32,386 nt of DNA from an uncultured Porphyromonadaceae bacterium. Lineage in GTDB: Bacteria; Bacteroidota; Bacteroidia; Bacteroidales; Muribaculaceae. The stretch spans positions 1 through 32,386 of the forward strand of contig CAMWLC010000028.1 in NCBI GenBank assembly GCA_947174995.1. Direction: 5' to 3'. A program made the position numbers and the translations under genes. Of this stretch, positions 16,097-23,494 are shown piece after piece; position 1 is the first letter of the stretch, and each line of letters opens with the position of its first letter. The notes below the pieces were generated by a model. That model did not search any database. It was not told the origin of the DNA and saw nothing but the letters and a program-made list of their open reading frames with translations.

Positions 16097-17797
16097 ATGG
16101 CTAATTTCTATACCGACAATCCGTCGCTCAAGCTGCATCTCAATCATCCGCTGATGCAGAAGATAGTCGAACTGAAGGAACGCAACTTCGCCGACGCCGA
16201 CAAGTATGACTATGCTCCCCGCGATTTCGAGGACGCCATGGACAGCTATGACAAGGTGCTGGAAGTGGTGGGCGAGATCTGCGGCGACATCATCGCGGAG
16301 AATGCCGAGGATGTCGACCACCAGGGTCCGCGTGTGGAGAACAGCCGCGTCATATATGCCGACGGTACGCAGCGCAATCTCGATGCCTGCCGCAAGGCCG
16401 GTCTGATGGGTATGTCAATGCCCCGCCGCCTGGGCGGTCTGAACTTCCCTATCACACCTTATATAATGGCCGCCGACATCGTGAGCCGTGCCGATGCGGG
16501 CTTCGAGAACCTCTGGGGCCTCCAGGACTGCGCCGAGACCATATATGAGTTCGGCAACGAGGAGCAGCTTCAGAAGTATATCCCGAGAGTGTGTCAGGGA
16601 GAGACCATGTCAATGGACCTCACCGAGCCGGACGCCGGCTCCGACCTCCAGAGCGTGATGCTCAAGGCCACGCAGAAGGAGGATGGCTCCTGGGTGCTTA
16701 ACGGCGTGAAGCGCTTCATTACCAACGGCGACAGCGATATCCACCTCGTGCTTGCACGCAGCGAGGAGGGCTCGAAGGATGGGCGCGGTCTGTCGATGTT
16801 TATCTATGACAAGAAGAACGGCGGCGTGAACGTGCGCCGCATCGAGAACAAGATGGGCATCAAGGGTTCCCCGACGTGCGAGCTGGTCTACAAGGATGCT
16901 CCCGCCGAGCTGGTGGGAAGCCGCCGCCTGGGTCTGATCAAGTATGTGATGGCGCTGATGAACGGCGCCCGCCTGGGCATAGCAGCCCAGAGCGTGGGCC
17001 TCTGCGAGGCCGCATACCGCGAGGCCCTGCAGTATGCCAAGGAGCGCGAGCAGTTTGGCAAGGCCATCATCACCTTCCCGGCAGTGGCCGAGATCCTCTC
17101 GCTGATGAAGGCGAAGCTCGACGCCGGACGCGCCCTGCTCTACGCTTGCGCCCGCTATGTGGACATCTATAAGATCTACGACGACATCGCCAAGGAGCGC
17201 AAGCTCACTCCCGAGGAGAAGCAGGAGGCGAAGATGTACAGCCGTCTGGCCGACGCCTTCACTCCGCTGGCCAAGGGGCTGACGAGCGAGTTCGCCAACC
17301 AGAACACCTACGACGCCATCCAGATACACGGCGGTAGCGGTTTCATGAAGGACTACCGCTGCGAGCGACTCTACCGCGATGCCCGCATCACGAGCATCTA
17401 CGAGGGCACCACGCAGCTTCAGGTCGTGGCTGCCATCCGTCACGTCACCACCGGCACTTATCTTGACCGCATCCGCGAAATGGAGCAGGAGCAGGTTATG
17501 CCCGAGGACGAGGCCGTGAAGAATACGCTGGTCTTCATGACGCAGCAGTATGCCGACGCCGTGCAGGCCGTGCTGGGCGTGAAAGACAGCCGGTTCCAGG
17601 ACTTTATGGCGCGCCGCCTCGTGGAAATGGCCGGCCACATCATCATGGGCTATCTGCTGCTTGAGGACACTCAGCGCGACGCTTCCGTGCGCAAGAGCCT
17701 GCACGTGTATGTGAAATACGGCCAGGCCGAAGTGGCCAAGCACGCCGACTTCATCGGCAACTTCCGCCCCGAGCAGATCGAGGACTATCTCTACTGA
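16097..17797 (+). CDS. Acyl-CoA dehydrogenase (long form)
   Basis: This flavoenzyme oxidises acyl-CoA to 2-enoyl-CoA and passes electrons to Etf, whose genes are directly upstream. It has 566 residues, longer than the 380-400 of short/medium-chain enzymes, with a helical C-terminal extension after about residue 450. Visible motifs are LTEPDAGSD (FAD/substrate region), the RFITNGDSD strand, QFGKAIITFPAVAEIL, IQIHGGSGFMKDY, and IYEGTTQLQ, which contains the probable catalytic base Glu436. The substrate chain length cannot be told from sequence. Tight three-base spacing to etfA and a strong terminator after the gene make it the last gene of the operon. Confidence 0.93.
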   Translation: MANFYTDNPSLKLHLNHPLMQKIVELKERNFADADKYDYAPRDFEDAMDSYDKVLEVVGEICGDIIAENAEDVDHQGPRVENSRVIYADGTQRNLDACRKAGLMGMSMPRRLGGLNFPITPYIMAADIVSRADAGFENLWGLQDCAETIYEFGNEEQLQKYIPRVCQGETMSMDLTEPDAGSDLQSVMLKATQKEDGSWVLNGVKRFITNGDSDIHLVLARSEEGSKDGRGLSMFIYDKKNGGVNVRRIENKMGIKGSPTCELVYKDAPAELVGSRRLGLIKYVMALMNGARLGIAAQSVGLCEAAYREALQYAKEREQFGKAIITFPAVAEILSLMKAKLDAGRALLYACARYVDIYKIYDDIAKERKLTPEEKQEAKMYSRLADAFTPLAKGLTSEFANQNTYDAIQIHGGSGFMKDYRCERLYRDARITSIYEGTTQLQVVAAIRHVTTGTYLDRIREMEQEQVMPEDEAVKNTLVFMTQQYADAVQAVLGVKDSRFQDFMARRLVEMAGHIIMGYLLLEDTQRDASVRKSLHVYVKYGQAEVAKHADFIGNFRPEQIEDYLY

Positions 17798-17828
17798 TTG
17801 CTTGCATAGGCATCTGCTTGCAGGCTTG

Positions 17829-17871
17829 AAAAAAATCCTGTCCGGAAATTTGGCCGGATGGGATTTTTTTT
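17829..17871 (+). terminator. Terminator of the etf-acd operon, overlapping the rpsF promoter
   Basis: A7-TCC (from 17829) pairs with GGGA-T7 in a stem of about 17 bp with two G-U pairs, and a loop near 17846-17853. The -33 box of the next promoter (17849-17852) lies in the loop. Confidence 0.85.
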
Positions 17872-17880
17872 GTAATTTTG
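17849..17880 (+). promoter_or_regulatory. Promoter of the rpsF-rpsR-rplI operon
   Basis: TTTG (17849-17852), a 20-nt spacer and TAATTTTG (17873-17880). The leader is about 63 nt and contains a hairpin. Confidence 0.8.
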
Positions 17881-17886
17881 CGCCGC

Positions 17887-17910
17887 AAATGCGCCCTTGC
17901 GGGCGGATTT
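17887..17910 (+). promoter_or_regulatory. rpsF leader hairpin, possible autoregulatory element
   Basis: AAAT-G-CGCCC (17887-17896) pairs with GGGCG-G-ATTT (17901-17910) around a TTGC loop, with one G.G mismatch. S6-S18 operons in many bacteria carry an S6:S18-binding leader RNA. This hairpin is well placed for that, but I cannot confirm the consensus CCG bulge. Confidence 0.4.
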
Positions 17911-17946
17911 CGCATGAAAATCTAAATTTACAATCAACCCAAACGT

Positions 17947-18336
17947 ATGAATCGTTACGAAACCGTTTTCATTTTAACTCCCGTTTTGTCTGACGAACAG
18001 ATGAAGGAAGCGGTAGAGAAATTCAAGGGCGTGCTGGCCGAGAATGGCGCCACCGTCGTGAATGAGGAGGAGTGGGGTCTGCGCAAGCTGGCTTATCCCA
18101 TCCAGAAGAAATCGACCGGCTTCTACTGCCTGCTCGAGTTTGAGGGCGAGCCCACCATCGTGAAGAAGCTCGACGTGGCTTTCCGCCGCGATGAGCGCGT
18201 AATCCGCTTCCTGACCTTCCGCCTTGACAAGTATGCAGCGGAGTATGCCGAGAAGCGCCGCAGACTGAGAGCAAACAAAGCAAACGAGAACCCCGCCGAG
18301 GCACAGGCCGAGGCCACTGAAACCAAGGAGGCTTAA
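17947..18336 (+). CDS. rpsF: Small ribosomal subunit protein bS6
   Basis: The 129-residue product opens with the conserved [19 protein letters not shown] and has the [25 protein letters not shown] core that binds bS18 and 16S rRNA. A charged, Ala/Glu-rich tail (from about residue 108) extends past the roughly 100-residue core. It is the first gene of rpsF-rpsR-rplI; rpsR follows after three bases. Confidence 0.97.
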   Translation: MNRYETVFILTPVLSDEQMKEAVEKFKGVLAENGATVVNEEEWGLRKLAYPIQKKSTGFYCLLEFEGEPTIVKKLDVAFRRDERVIRFLTFRLDKYAAEYAEKRRRLRANKANENPAEAQAEATETKEA

Positions 18337-18339
18337 GAC

Positions 18340-18606
18340 ATGGCAGCAAACAGCGACATCCGTTATCTCACTCCCCTGACCGTAGACGTCAAGAAGAAGA
18401 AATACTGCCGTTTCAAGCGCAGCGGCATCAAGTATATTGACTACAAGGATCCCGAGTTCCTCAAGAAGTTTCTCAACGAGCAGGGAAAAATCCTTCCCCG
18501 CCGCATCACCGGCACTTCGCTGAAGTTCCAGCGCCGCGTGGCCCAGGCCGTGAAGCGTGCCCGCCACCTGGCTCTGCTCCCCTACGTGACCGACCTGATG
18601 AAGTGA
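18340..18606 (+). CDS. rpsR: Small ribosomal subunit protein bS18
   Basis: The 88-residue protein has a basic N-terminus and the family core [16 protein letters not shown], followed by [20 protein letters not shown] and the [10 protein letters not shown] end. It is the ribosomal partner of bS6, encoded immediately upstream. Confidence 0.97.
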   Translation: MAANSDIRYLTPLTVDVKKKKYCRFKRSGIKYIDYKDPEFLKKFLNEQGKILPRRITGTSLKFQRRVAQAVKRARHLALLPYVTDLMK

Positions 18607-18643
18607 TCCGAAACCATACCCGTAACTAAAAGAATCAACAGCA

Positions 18644-19099
18644 ATGATCATCATACTTAAGGAAAACGTAACCGACCTTGGCTACAAGGACGACGTTGTC
18701 GAAGTGAAGGACGGTTATGGCCGCAACTATCTCATCCCGCAGGGCAAGGCGGTGATCGCCACCAAGTCCGCTCTGAAGCAGCTTGAGGAGGACAAGAAGC
18801 AGCGCGCCCACAAGCTCGCTCAGATCCTGGCCGACGCCCAGGAGGCGGCCAAGGCCATCGAGGGCGTGAAGCTCACCATCCCCGCCAAGGCAAGCGCCAC
18901 GGGTTCGATCTACGGCAGCGTAGGCGCCGTGCAGATCGCCGAGGCCCTCGCCAAGCTCGGCCATGACATCGACCGCAAGATCATCTCGGTGAAGAATCCC
19001 GTCAAGGAAGTGGGCACTTACGTGGCTGCCGTGCGCTTCCACAAGGACGTGGTGAGCGAGATCGAGTTCGAGGTCATCTCCGAAGAGCCGGAGGCCTGA
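18644..19099 (+). CDS. rplI: Large ribosomal subunit protein bL9
   Basis: This 151-residue protein has the N-terminal domain signature MIIILKENVTDLGYKDDVVEV with YGRNYLIPQGKAV, a long central helix (about residues 42-75) and a C-terminal RNA-binding domain. It is the last gene of the operon and is followed by a T-tailed hairpin at 19125-19166. Confidence 0.97.
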   Translation: MIIILKENVTDLGYKDDVVEVKDGYGRNYLIPQGKAVIATKSALKQLEEDKKQRAHKLAQILADAQEAAKAIEGVKLTIPAKASATGSIYGSVGAVQIAEALAKLGHDIDRKIISVKNPVKEVGTYVAAVRFHKDVVSEIEFEVISEEPEA

Positions 19100-19124
19100 G
19101 ACATCCGCAAAGAATATTCCCGCA

Positions 19125-19166
19125 GGGACGCGTCACGGTCGTGATGCGTCCCCGCTTGTTTTTTTT
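19125..19166 (+). terminator. Terminator of the rpsF operon
   Basis: GGGACGCGTCAC (19125-19136) pairs with GTGATGCGTCCC (19141-19152, one G-U) around a GGTC loop. An eight-T run follows at 19159-19166. Confidence 0.85.
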
Positions 19167-19175
19167 GGCCGGGGG

Positions 19176-19207
19176 TTTGGATATGGAGCGATTTTTGATT
19201 AATTTTG
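19176..19207 (+). promoter_or_regulatory. Promoter of dnaN
   Basis: TTTG (19176-19179), a 20-nt spacer and TAATTTTG (19200-19207), 19 bases before the ATG at 19227. The leader is therefore only about 16 nt. Confidence 0.8.
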
Positions 19208-19226
19208 TGGATAAAATTTTAGCGAA

Positions 19227-20348
19227 ATGAAATTTAACGTTCCGGGCAAGGCCTTCTACCAGCAGCTCACTGCCGTAAGCAAGGTGCTTAATGCCAAAAA
19301 CGCACTCAGTATACTTGATAATTTCCTCCTCAGCGTAGAGGGCAATACGCTCACCATCACCGGCTCCGATGCCGAAAACGTTATGTCGGCCTCCCTGGAG
19401 GTGATGGATTCCGACGCGGACGGACGCGTGGCCCTGCCGGCCAAGCGTCTGCTCGAGGTGGTAAAGGAAATTTCCAACCAGCCGCTGACGCTGACGGTGG
19501 ACGAGAAGTCGTTTAAGGTGGATATCAACTACCTTAGCGGCGAGTTCACGTTCATGGGCGTGGACCCGGCGGAGTTTCCCGTGACGCCCCCGCAGGCAGC
19601 TGACACGACGCTCAATGTGCCGGCGGCGGTCGTGACTGCCGGACTTGAGAACACCCTCTTCGCCGTGAGCACGGAGCAGATACGCCCCATCATGACCGGC
19701 ATCTGCTGGGACGTGCATCCGGAGGACATCACTTTCGTCAGCTCGGACACGCACAAGCTCGTGCGCTACGTCAATTCCACTTTCAAGCCCGGAAGCGAGG
19801 TGAAATTCATACTCCCCTCCAAGCCGGCAGCCATCCTCAAGGGGCTCATCGACAAGGAGGAGGGTGACATCAGCGTGCGCATGGACTCGAAGAGCGCGGA
19901 GTTCGCTTTCGGTCCCTACACGCTCAACTGCCGCTTCATCAAGGGTAACTATCCGAATTACAATCGCGTGATCCCGCAGGACAATCCCTTCACGGTGACC
20001 GTAGACCGCCAGGGTCTTCTCTCGGCCGTGAGGCGCGTGTCGCTCTTCGCCTCGAAGGCTTCGAGCCTGGTGCGCTTCAATATCGGCGACGAGGGGATAG
20101 GTCTTGCAAGCCAGGACCTCGATTACTCGACGCAGGCGAGCGAGCGCGTGATGTGCGGATATGAAGGAAATCCGATGACCATAGGATTCAACGCGCAGTA
20201 CATGATGGAGGTGCTGGGCAATCTGAAGGGTGACACCATCATCATCCGTCTTAGCGATCCGGCTCGTCCGGGACTCTTCGTCCCTGCCGAGCAGAACGAG
20301 GGCGAGGATGTGGTGATGCTCCAGATGCCAATGCAGGTGATAGAATAA
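19227..20348 (+). CDS. dnaN: DNA polymerase III beta subunit (sliding clamp)
   Basis: This 373-residue protein forms the dimeric ring that tethers polymerase III to DNA. The three clamp domains are seen as successive blocks: MKFNVPGKAFYQQLTAVSKVL (I), the VSTEQIRPIMTGICWDV block (II) and RVSLFASKASSLVRFNIGDEG (III). It ends in the usual VMLQMPMQVIE, equivalent to the MPM(R/K)L terminus. It is the first gene of a run that includes an epsilon-type exonuclease six bases downstream. It is not beside dnaA here. Confidence 0.97.
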   Translation: MKFNVPGKAFYQQLTAVSKVLNAKNALSILDNFLLSVEGNTLTITGSDAENVMSASLEVMDSDADGRVALPAKRLLEVVKEISNQPLTLTVDEKSFKVDINYLSGEFTFMGVDPAEFPVTPPQAADTTLNVPAAVVTAGLENTLFAVSTEQIRPIMTGICWDVHPEDITFVSSDTHKLVRYVNSTFKPGSEVKFILPSKPAAILKGLIDKEEGDISVRMDSKSAEFAFGPYTLNCRFIKGNYPNYNRVIPQDNPFTVTVDRQGLLSAVRRVSLFASKASSLVRFNIGDEGIGLASQDLDYSTQASERVMCGYEGNPMTIGFNAQYMMEVLGNLKGDTIIIRLSDPARPGLFVPAEQNEGEDVVMLQMPMQVIE

Positions 20349-20354
20349 AAGGCT

Positions 20355-21128
20355 ATGGATCTCAACCTCACAAGACCGATAATCTTCTTCGACCTGGAGA
20401 CCACAGGCACCAACATCTCCAAGGACCGCATCGTGGAGTTCTCATACGTTAAGGTGCTTCCGGACGGGACGGAGGAGAGCAAGAGCCGCCGTCTCAATCC
20501 GGAGATGCACATTCCGGAAGCGAGCACGGCCGTGCACCATATCACGGATGAAGATGTGGCGAATGAGCCTACTTTCAAGCAGGTGGCGCGGTCGCTTCTC
20601 GATATTTTCGAGGGGTGTGACATCGCGGGATTCAATTCCAACCGGTTTGATGTGCCGGTGCTGATGGAGGAGTTCGCCCGCGCCGGGCTGAATTTCAACA
20701 TCGCCGGGCGGCGGTTTATCGACGTGCAGAATATCTTCCACAAGATGGAGCAGCGTACGCTCGTGGCGGCCTACCGCTTCTATTGCGGCAAGGAGCTGGA
20801 CGGGGCGCACAGTGCGGAGGCCGACACGCGGGCCACGTATGAGGTGCTGAAGGCGCAGCTCGACCGCTATCCGGATCTTCAGAACGATATGGACTATCTG
20901 GCGGAGTTTTCGCGGATGGGCAATAATATCGATCTTGCGGGGCGGATAGTCTACAATGACGAGAAGGTGCCGGTGTTTAATTTCGGCAAGCACAAGGGGA
21001 AGCCTCTGCGGGAGGTGTGGGAGCGCGAGCGGGGATTTTTCGACTGGATCCTCCAGGGAGATTTTCCTAAGAACACCAAGGACGTTGTGCTGAGGTATAA
21101 ATGGCAGTTCATGAGAGGCGAGGGGTGA
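20355..21128 (+). CDS. DnaQ-like 3'-5' exonuclease (DNA polymerase III epsilon-type)
   Basis: The 257-residue product carries the DEDDh exonuclease motifs: FFDLETTG (Asp13, Glu15), NSNRFDVPVL (Asp99) and HSAEADTRATY (His152, Asp157). After the exonuclease domain (residues 8-172) comes a short C-terminal domain with FNFGKHKGKPLREV and FFDWILQGDFPKNTK, a module often found on Bacteroidota DnaQ-like proteins. Its position six bases after dnaN suggests proofreading or another clamp-linked DNA processing role, but I cannot tell whether it is the replicative epsilon subunit. Confidence 0.9.
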   Translation: MDLNLTRPIIFFDLETTGTNISKDRIVEFSYVKVLPDGTEESKSRRLNPEMHIPEASTAVHHITDEDVANEPTFKQVARSLLDIFEGCDIAGFNSNRFDVPVLMEEFARAGLNFNIAGRRFIDVQNIFHKMEQRTLVAAYRFYCGKELDGAHSAEADTRATYEVLKAQLDRYPDLQNDMDYLAEFSRMGNNIDLAGRIVYNDEKVPVFNFGKHKGKPLREVWERERGFFDWILQGDFPKNTKDVVLRYKWQFMRGEG

Positions 21129-21146
21129 TGATTGAGAGGCCGGGGC

Positions 21147-21182
21147 TTGCCTTGGGGAGGCGGGGGATTTTGCCTTGGGGAG
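21147..21182 (+). repeat. Short direct repeat in the dnaQ-coaBC spacer
   Basis: TTGCCTTGGGGAG occurs at 21147-21159 and again at 21170-21182, within a G-rich 95-base spacer. Confidence 0.6.
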
Positions 21183-21223
21183 ATGGGGCTTTGCTATTTT
21201 TTTGAGGGGAGGGAGGTCAGATT

Positions 21224-22426
21224 ATGAAAGGTAAGCATATTGTGCTGGGGATTTCGGGAGGGATCGCGGCTTACAAGGCCGCTTATCTGCTGCGGCTGTT
21301 CATGAAGGCCGGGGCTGAGGTGCAGGTGGTGATGACTCCCAACGGACGCGAGTTCATCACGCCGGCGACTTTAGCGGCGCTGAGCGGTCGCCCGGTGGTG
21401 AGCGAGTTTTTCGCGGCCAATACCGGGGAGTGGCACAGTCATGTGGATCTGGGCCTCTGGGCCGATGTGATGGTGGTGGCTCCGGCTACGGCCTGCACCA
21501 TCGGCAAGATGGTCACGGGTGTGGCCGACAATATGCTCGTTACCACCTATCTGAGCGCGAAGGAGAAGGTGATGGTGGCCCCGGCCATGGATCTGGATAT
21601 GTGGGCGCACCCCTCAACGCAGCGCAATGTGGCCATACTCCGTGCCGACGGTGTGGAAATCATCGAGCCGGGAAGCGGAGAACTGGCGAGTCATCTTGTG
21701 GGCAAGGGGCGCATGGCGGAGCCGGAAGAGATCTTCCGGGCCGTGAAGAAATATTTCGACCGCAGCCGCGACCTGGAGGGGAAGAGTGTGCTCGTGACGG
21801 CAGGGCCTACCTACGAGAATATCGATCCGGTGCGGTTTGTGGGCAACTGGTCGAGCGGGAAGATGGGGCTTGCGCTTGCGGAGGCCTTAGCTGCCCGGGG
21901 GGCGGAGGTGAAGCTCGTGGCAGGGCCGATGGCGAAGAGCGAAGCGATTCCGGGTGTGGAGCGCATAGATGTGGTGAGTGCCCGCGAGATGCTCGACGCC
22001 TGTCTGAATGTGTGGAATGGGTGTGACGCCGGGATCATGGCGGCCGCCGTGGCTGACTATGCACCAGTGAACGCGGCGCAGAGCAAGATAAAGCGCGAGG
22101 GAGTGGATGAAATCACTCTCACGCTGCGCCGCAATCCCGACATCGCAGCCACGTTAGGATGCATAAAAGGTGACAGGATGCTTGTCGGCTTCGCCCTGGA
22201 GACGGAGAATGGCGTGGAGAATGCCTCGGGCAAGCTGGAGCGCAAGAATCTCGACATGATAGTGCTCAACTCCCTGAGCGATCCTGAGGCGGGATTCTGC
22301 AAGGATACCAACAAAATCACCATCATCACCCGCGAGGAGGCTCCGCGCTGTTATCCGGCGAAGAGCAAGCGGGAGGTGGCGGACGACATCGTAGATGCAA
22401 TGACAGCCCTTTGGGAAGGAAAATAA
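21224..22426 (+). CDS. coaBC: Bifunctional phosphopantothenoylcysteine decarboxylase / phosphopantothenate-cysteine ligase
   Basis: The 400-residue Dfp/CoaBC protein makes 4'-phosphopantetheine for coenzyme A: the C-terminal CoaB domain joins cysteine to phosphopantothenate and the N-terminal flavin CoaC domain decarboxylates the product. CoaC shows GISGGIAAYKAAYL, HSHVDLGLWADVMVVAPATA (His73, matching E. coli His75), PAMDLDMW and GELASHLVGKGRM. CoaB shows VLVTAGPTYENIDPVRFVGN with NWSSGKMG and AAAVADY. In CoaC, Asp123 and Ser156 stand where E. coli Dfp has the key Asn125 and Cys158. coaE, for the last CoA step, is in the same window. Confidence 0.95.
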   Translation: MKGKHIVLGISGGIAAYKAAYLLRLFMKAGAEVQVVMTPNGREFITPATLAALSGRPVVSEFFAANTGEWHSHVDLGLWADVMVVAPATACTIGKMVTGVADNMLVTTYLSAKEKVMVAPAMDLDMWAHPSTQRNVAILRADGVEIIEPGSGELASHLVGKGRMAEPEEIFRAVKKYFDRSRDLEGKSVLVTAGPTYENIDPVRFVGNWSSGKMGLALAEALAARGAEVKLVAGPMAKSEAIPGVERIDVVSAREMLDACLNVWNGCDAGIMAAAVADYAPVNAAQSKIKREGVDEITLTLRRNPDIAATLGCIKGDRMLVGFALETENGVENASGKLERKNLDMIVLNSLSDPEAGFCKDTNKITIITREEAPRCYPAKSKREVADDIVDAMTALWEGK

Positions 22427-22452
22427 AGCATACGCCTTTACCAAGAGGAAAA

Positions 22453-22550
22453 GGCTTAAGCATCTGAATAAGAAAAAGGGGCTTAAGCATCTGAATAAGA
22501 AATGCAGAAGCATCTGAAAAAAGGGGCTGTGGCATCCGAAAGAAAAAAGG
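22453..22550 (+). repeat. Degenerate tandem repeat between coaBC and the DUF4835 gene
   Basis: GGCTTAAGCATCTGAATAAG occurs at 22453 and 22480, and shortened versions (AAGCATCTGAAAA, GGCATCCGAAAG) at about 22508 and 22531. There are about four copies at 20-28-base intervals. The tract is purine-rich, ending next to the ATG at 22558. Confidence 0.75.
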
Positions 22551-22557
22551 AAATACA

Positions 22558-23490
22558 ATGACATACGGATTCGCAAAATACAGGATGATAGTGGCCGGGG
22601 CGGCGGTCTGCGCGGCTTTGGCCGGCACGGAGAGCGCCTCCGGACAGGAGTTCGTGTGCCAGGTGGAGGTCAATTCGCAGGCTATCGAGGGAACGAGCAA
22701 GAGTGTGTTCGAGACGCTCCAGGAGTCAATCACGGACTATATGAACGAGACCAAGTTCTCGAACGCGACTTTCGCCAACAACGAGAAGATAGACTGCCGG
22801 ATGATGTTCACCATCAAGGAGTATGCTGACGACAGGATGAAGGGGGACCTTCAGGTGCAGTTATCCCGGCCGGTGTACAACAGCAGCTACACCACGACCC
22901 TGCTCAACTTCAGGGACACGCGTATCGAGTTTGACTACAAGGAAGGGGATCCGTTGGTTTTCAGCGAGAGCAGCATCAACTCCAATCTCGAGGCCATACT
23001 GAATTTCTACGCCTATCTGTTCCTGGCGCTTGACTTCGACAGTTTCTCGCCCAAGGGTGGACAGCCTTACTACGAGAGGGCGGCCTCCGTGGTACAGGCG
23101 GCGCAGTCGTTGGGCTCGATAGGCTGGAGGGCCTTCGAAGACCCCAAGAACAGGAGCGGTATCTTGAGCTCGTTTACCGACGGCAACATGGAGGGTATCC
23201 GCGAGATGCTCTACACCTACCATCGCCGTGGGCTCGACGAGATGGCCACGAGTCCCGACAAGGGGAGGGCGGCCATCACCGGGGCCGTGGAGTCTGCCGT
23301 GAAGGCCATCAACAACGCCCCCATGTCGGCGGCAAGCTCACTCTTCCGCGACGCCAAGCTCGACGAGCTTGTGAACGTATACAGCAAGGCTCCCGAGGCG
23401 GAGCGCATGAAAGTGTATGACCTTCTGCAGCCCCTCTATCCGGCTGACCGCGACCGCATGGAGGAAATCAAGAATCCACCCACGCGATAA
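22558..23490 (+). CDS. DUF4835 family secreted protein (PorD-like)
   Basis: This 310-residue protein has a signal peptide (hydrophobic to about residue 23, cut near SASGQ). The family core is present: LNFRDTRIEFDYKEGDPLVFSE, then LEAILNFYAYLFLALDFDSFSPKGG. The family is restricted to Bacteroidota; some members are named PorD and linked to type IX secretion, but it also occurs in species without that system as far as I recall, so a T9SS role is uncertain here. It sits between coaBC and recN, a gene order I associate with Bacteroidales, and recN begins five bases after its stop. Confidence 0.85.
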   Translation: MTYGFAKYRMIVAGAAVCAALAGTESASGQEFVCQVEVNSQAIEGTSKSVFETLQESITDYMNETKFSNATFANNEKIDCRMMFTIKEYADDRMKGDLQVQLSRPVYNSSYTTTLLNFRDTRIEFDYKEGDPLVFSESSINSNLEAILNFYAYLFLALDFDSFSPKGGQPYYERAASVVQAAQSLGSIGWRAFEDPKNRSGILSSFTDGNMEGIREMLYTYHRRGLDEMATSPDKGRAAITGAVESAVKAINNAPMSAASSLFRDAKLDELVNVYSKAPEAERMKVYDLLQPLYPADRDRMEEIKNPPTR

Positions 23491-23494
23491 GAAT

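Noticed and set aside
16610..17743. 377-residue minus-strand open frame inside the acyl-CoA dehydrogenase gene
   Set aside because: It is a shadow of a conserved gene; no promoter or family similarity was seen.
22453..22550. CRISPR array
   Set aside because: The copies are degenerate, the spacing is short and irregular, there are no unique spacers of constant length, and no cas genes are nearby.
22326..22733. Repetitive hydrophobic minus-strand peptides around the coaBC-DUF4835 spacer
   Set aside because: The repeated residues come from the nucleotide repeat at 22453-22550 read in reverse; there is no independent support for a small membrane protein.
23417..23494. N-terminal extension of recN
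   Set aside because: It overlaps the 3' end of the DUF4835 gene and reads as unrelated residues; MLERLSITNYAL at 23495 is the family start.
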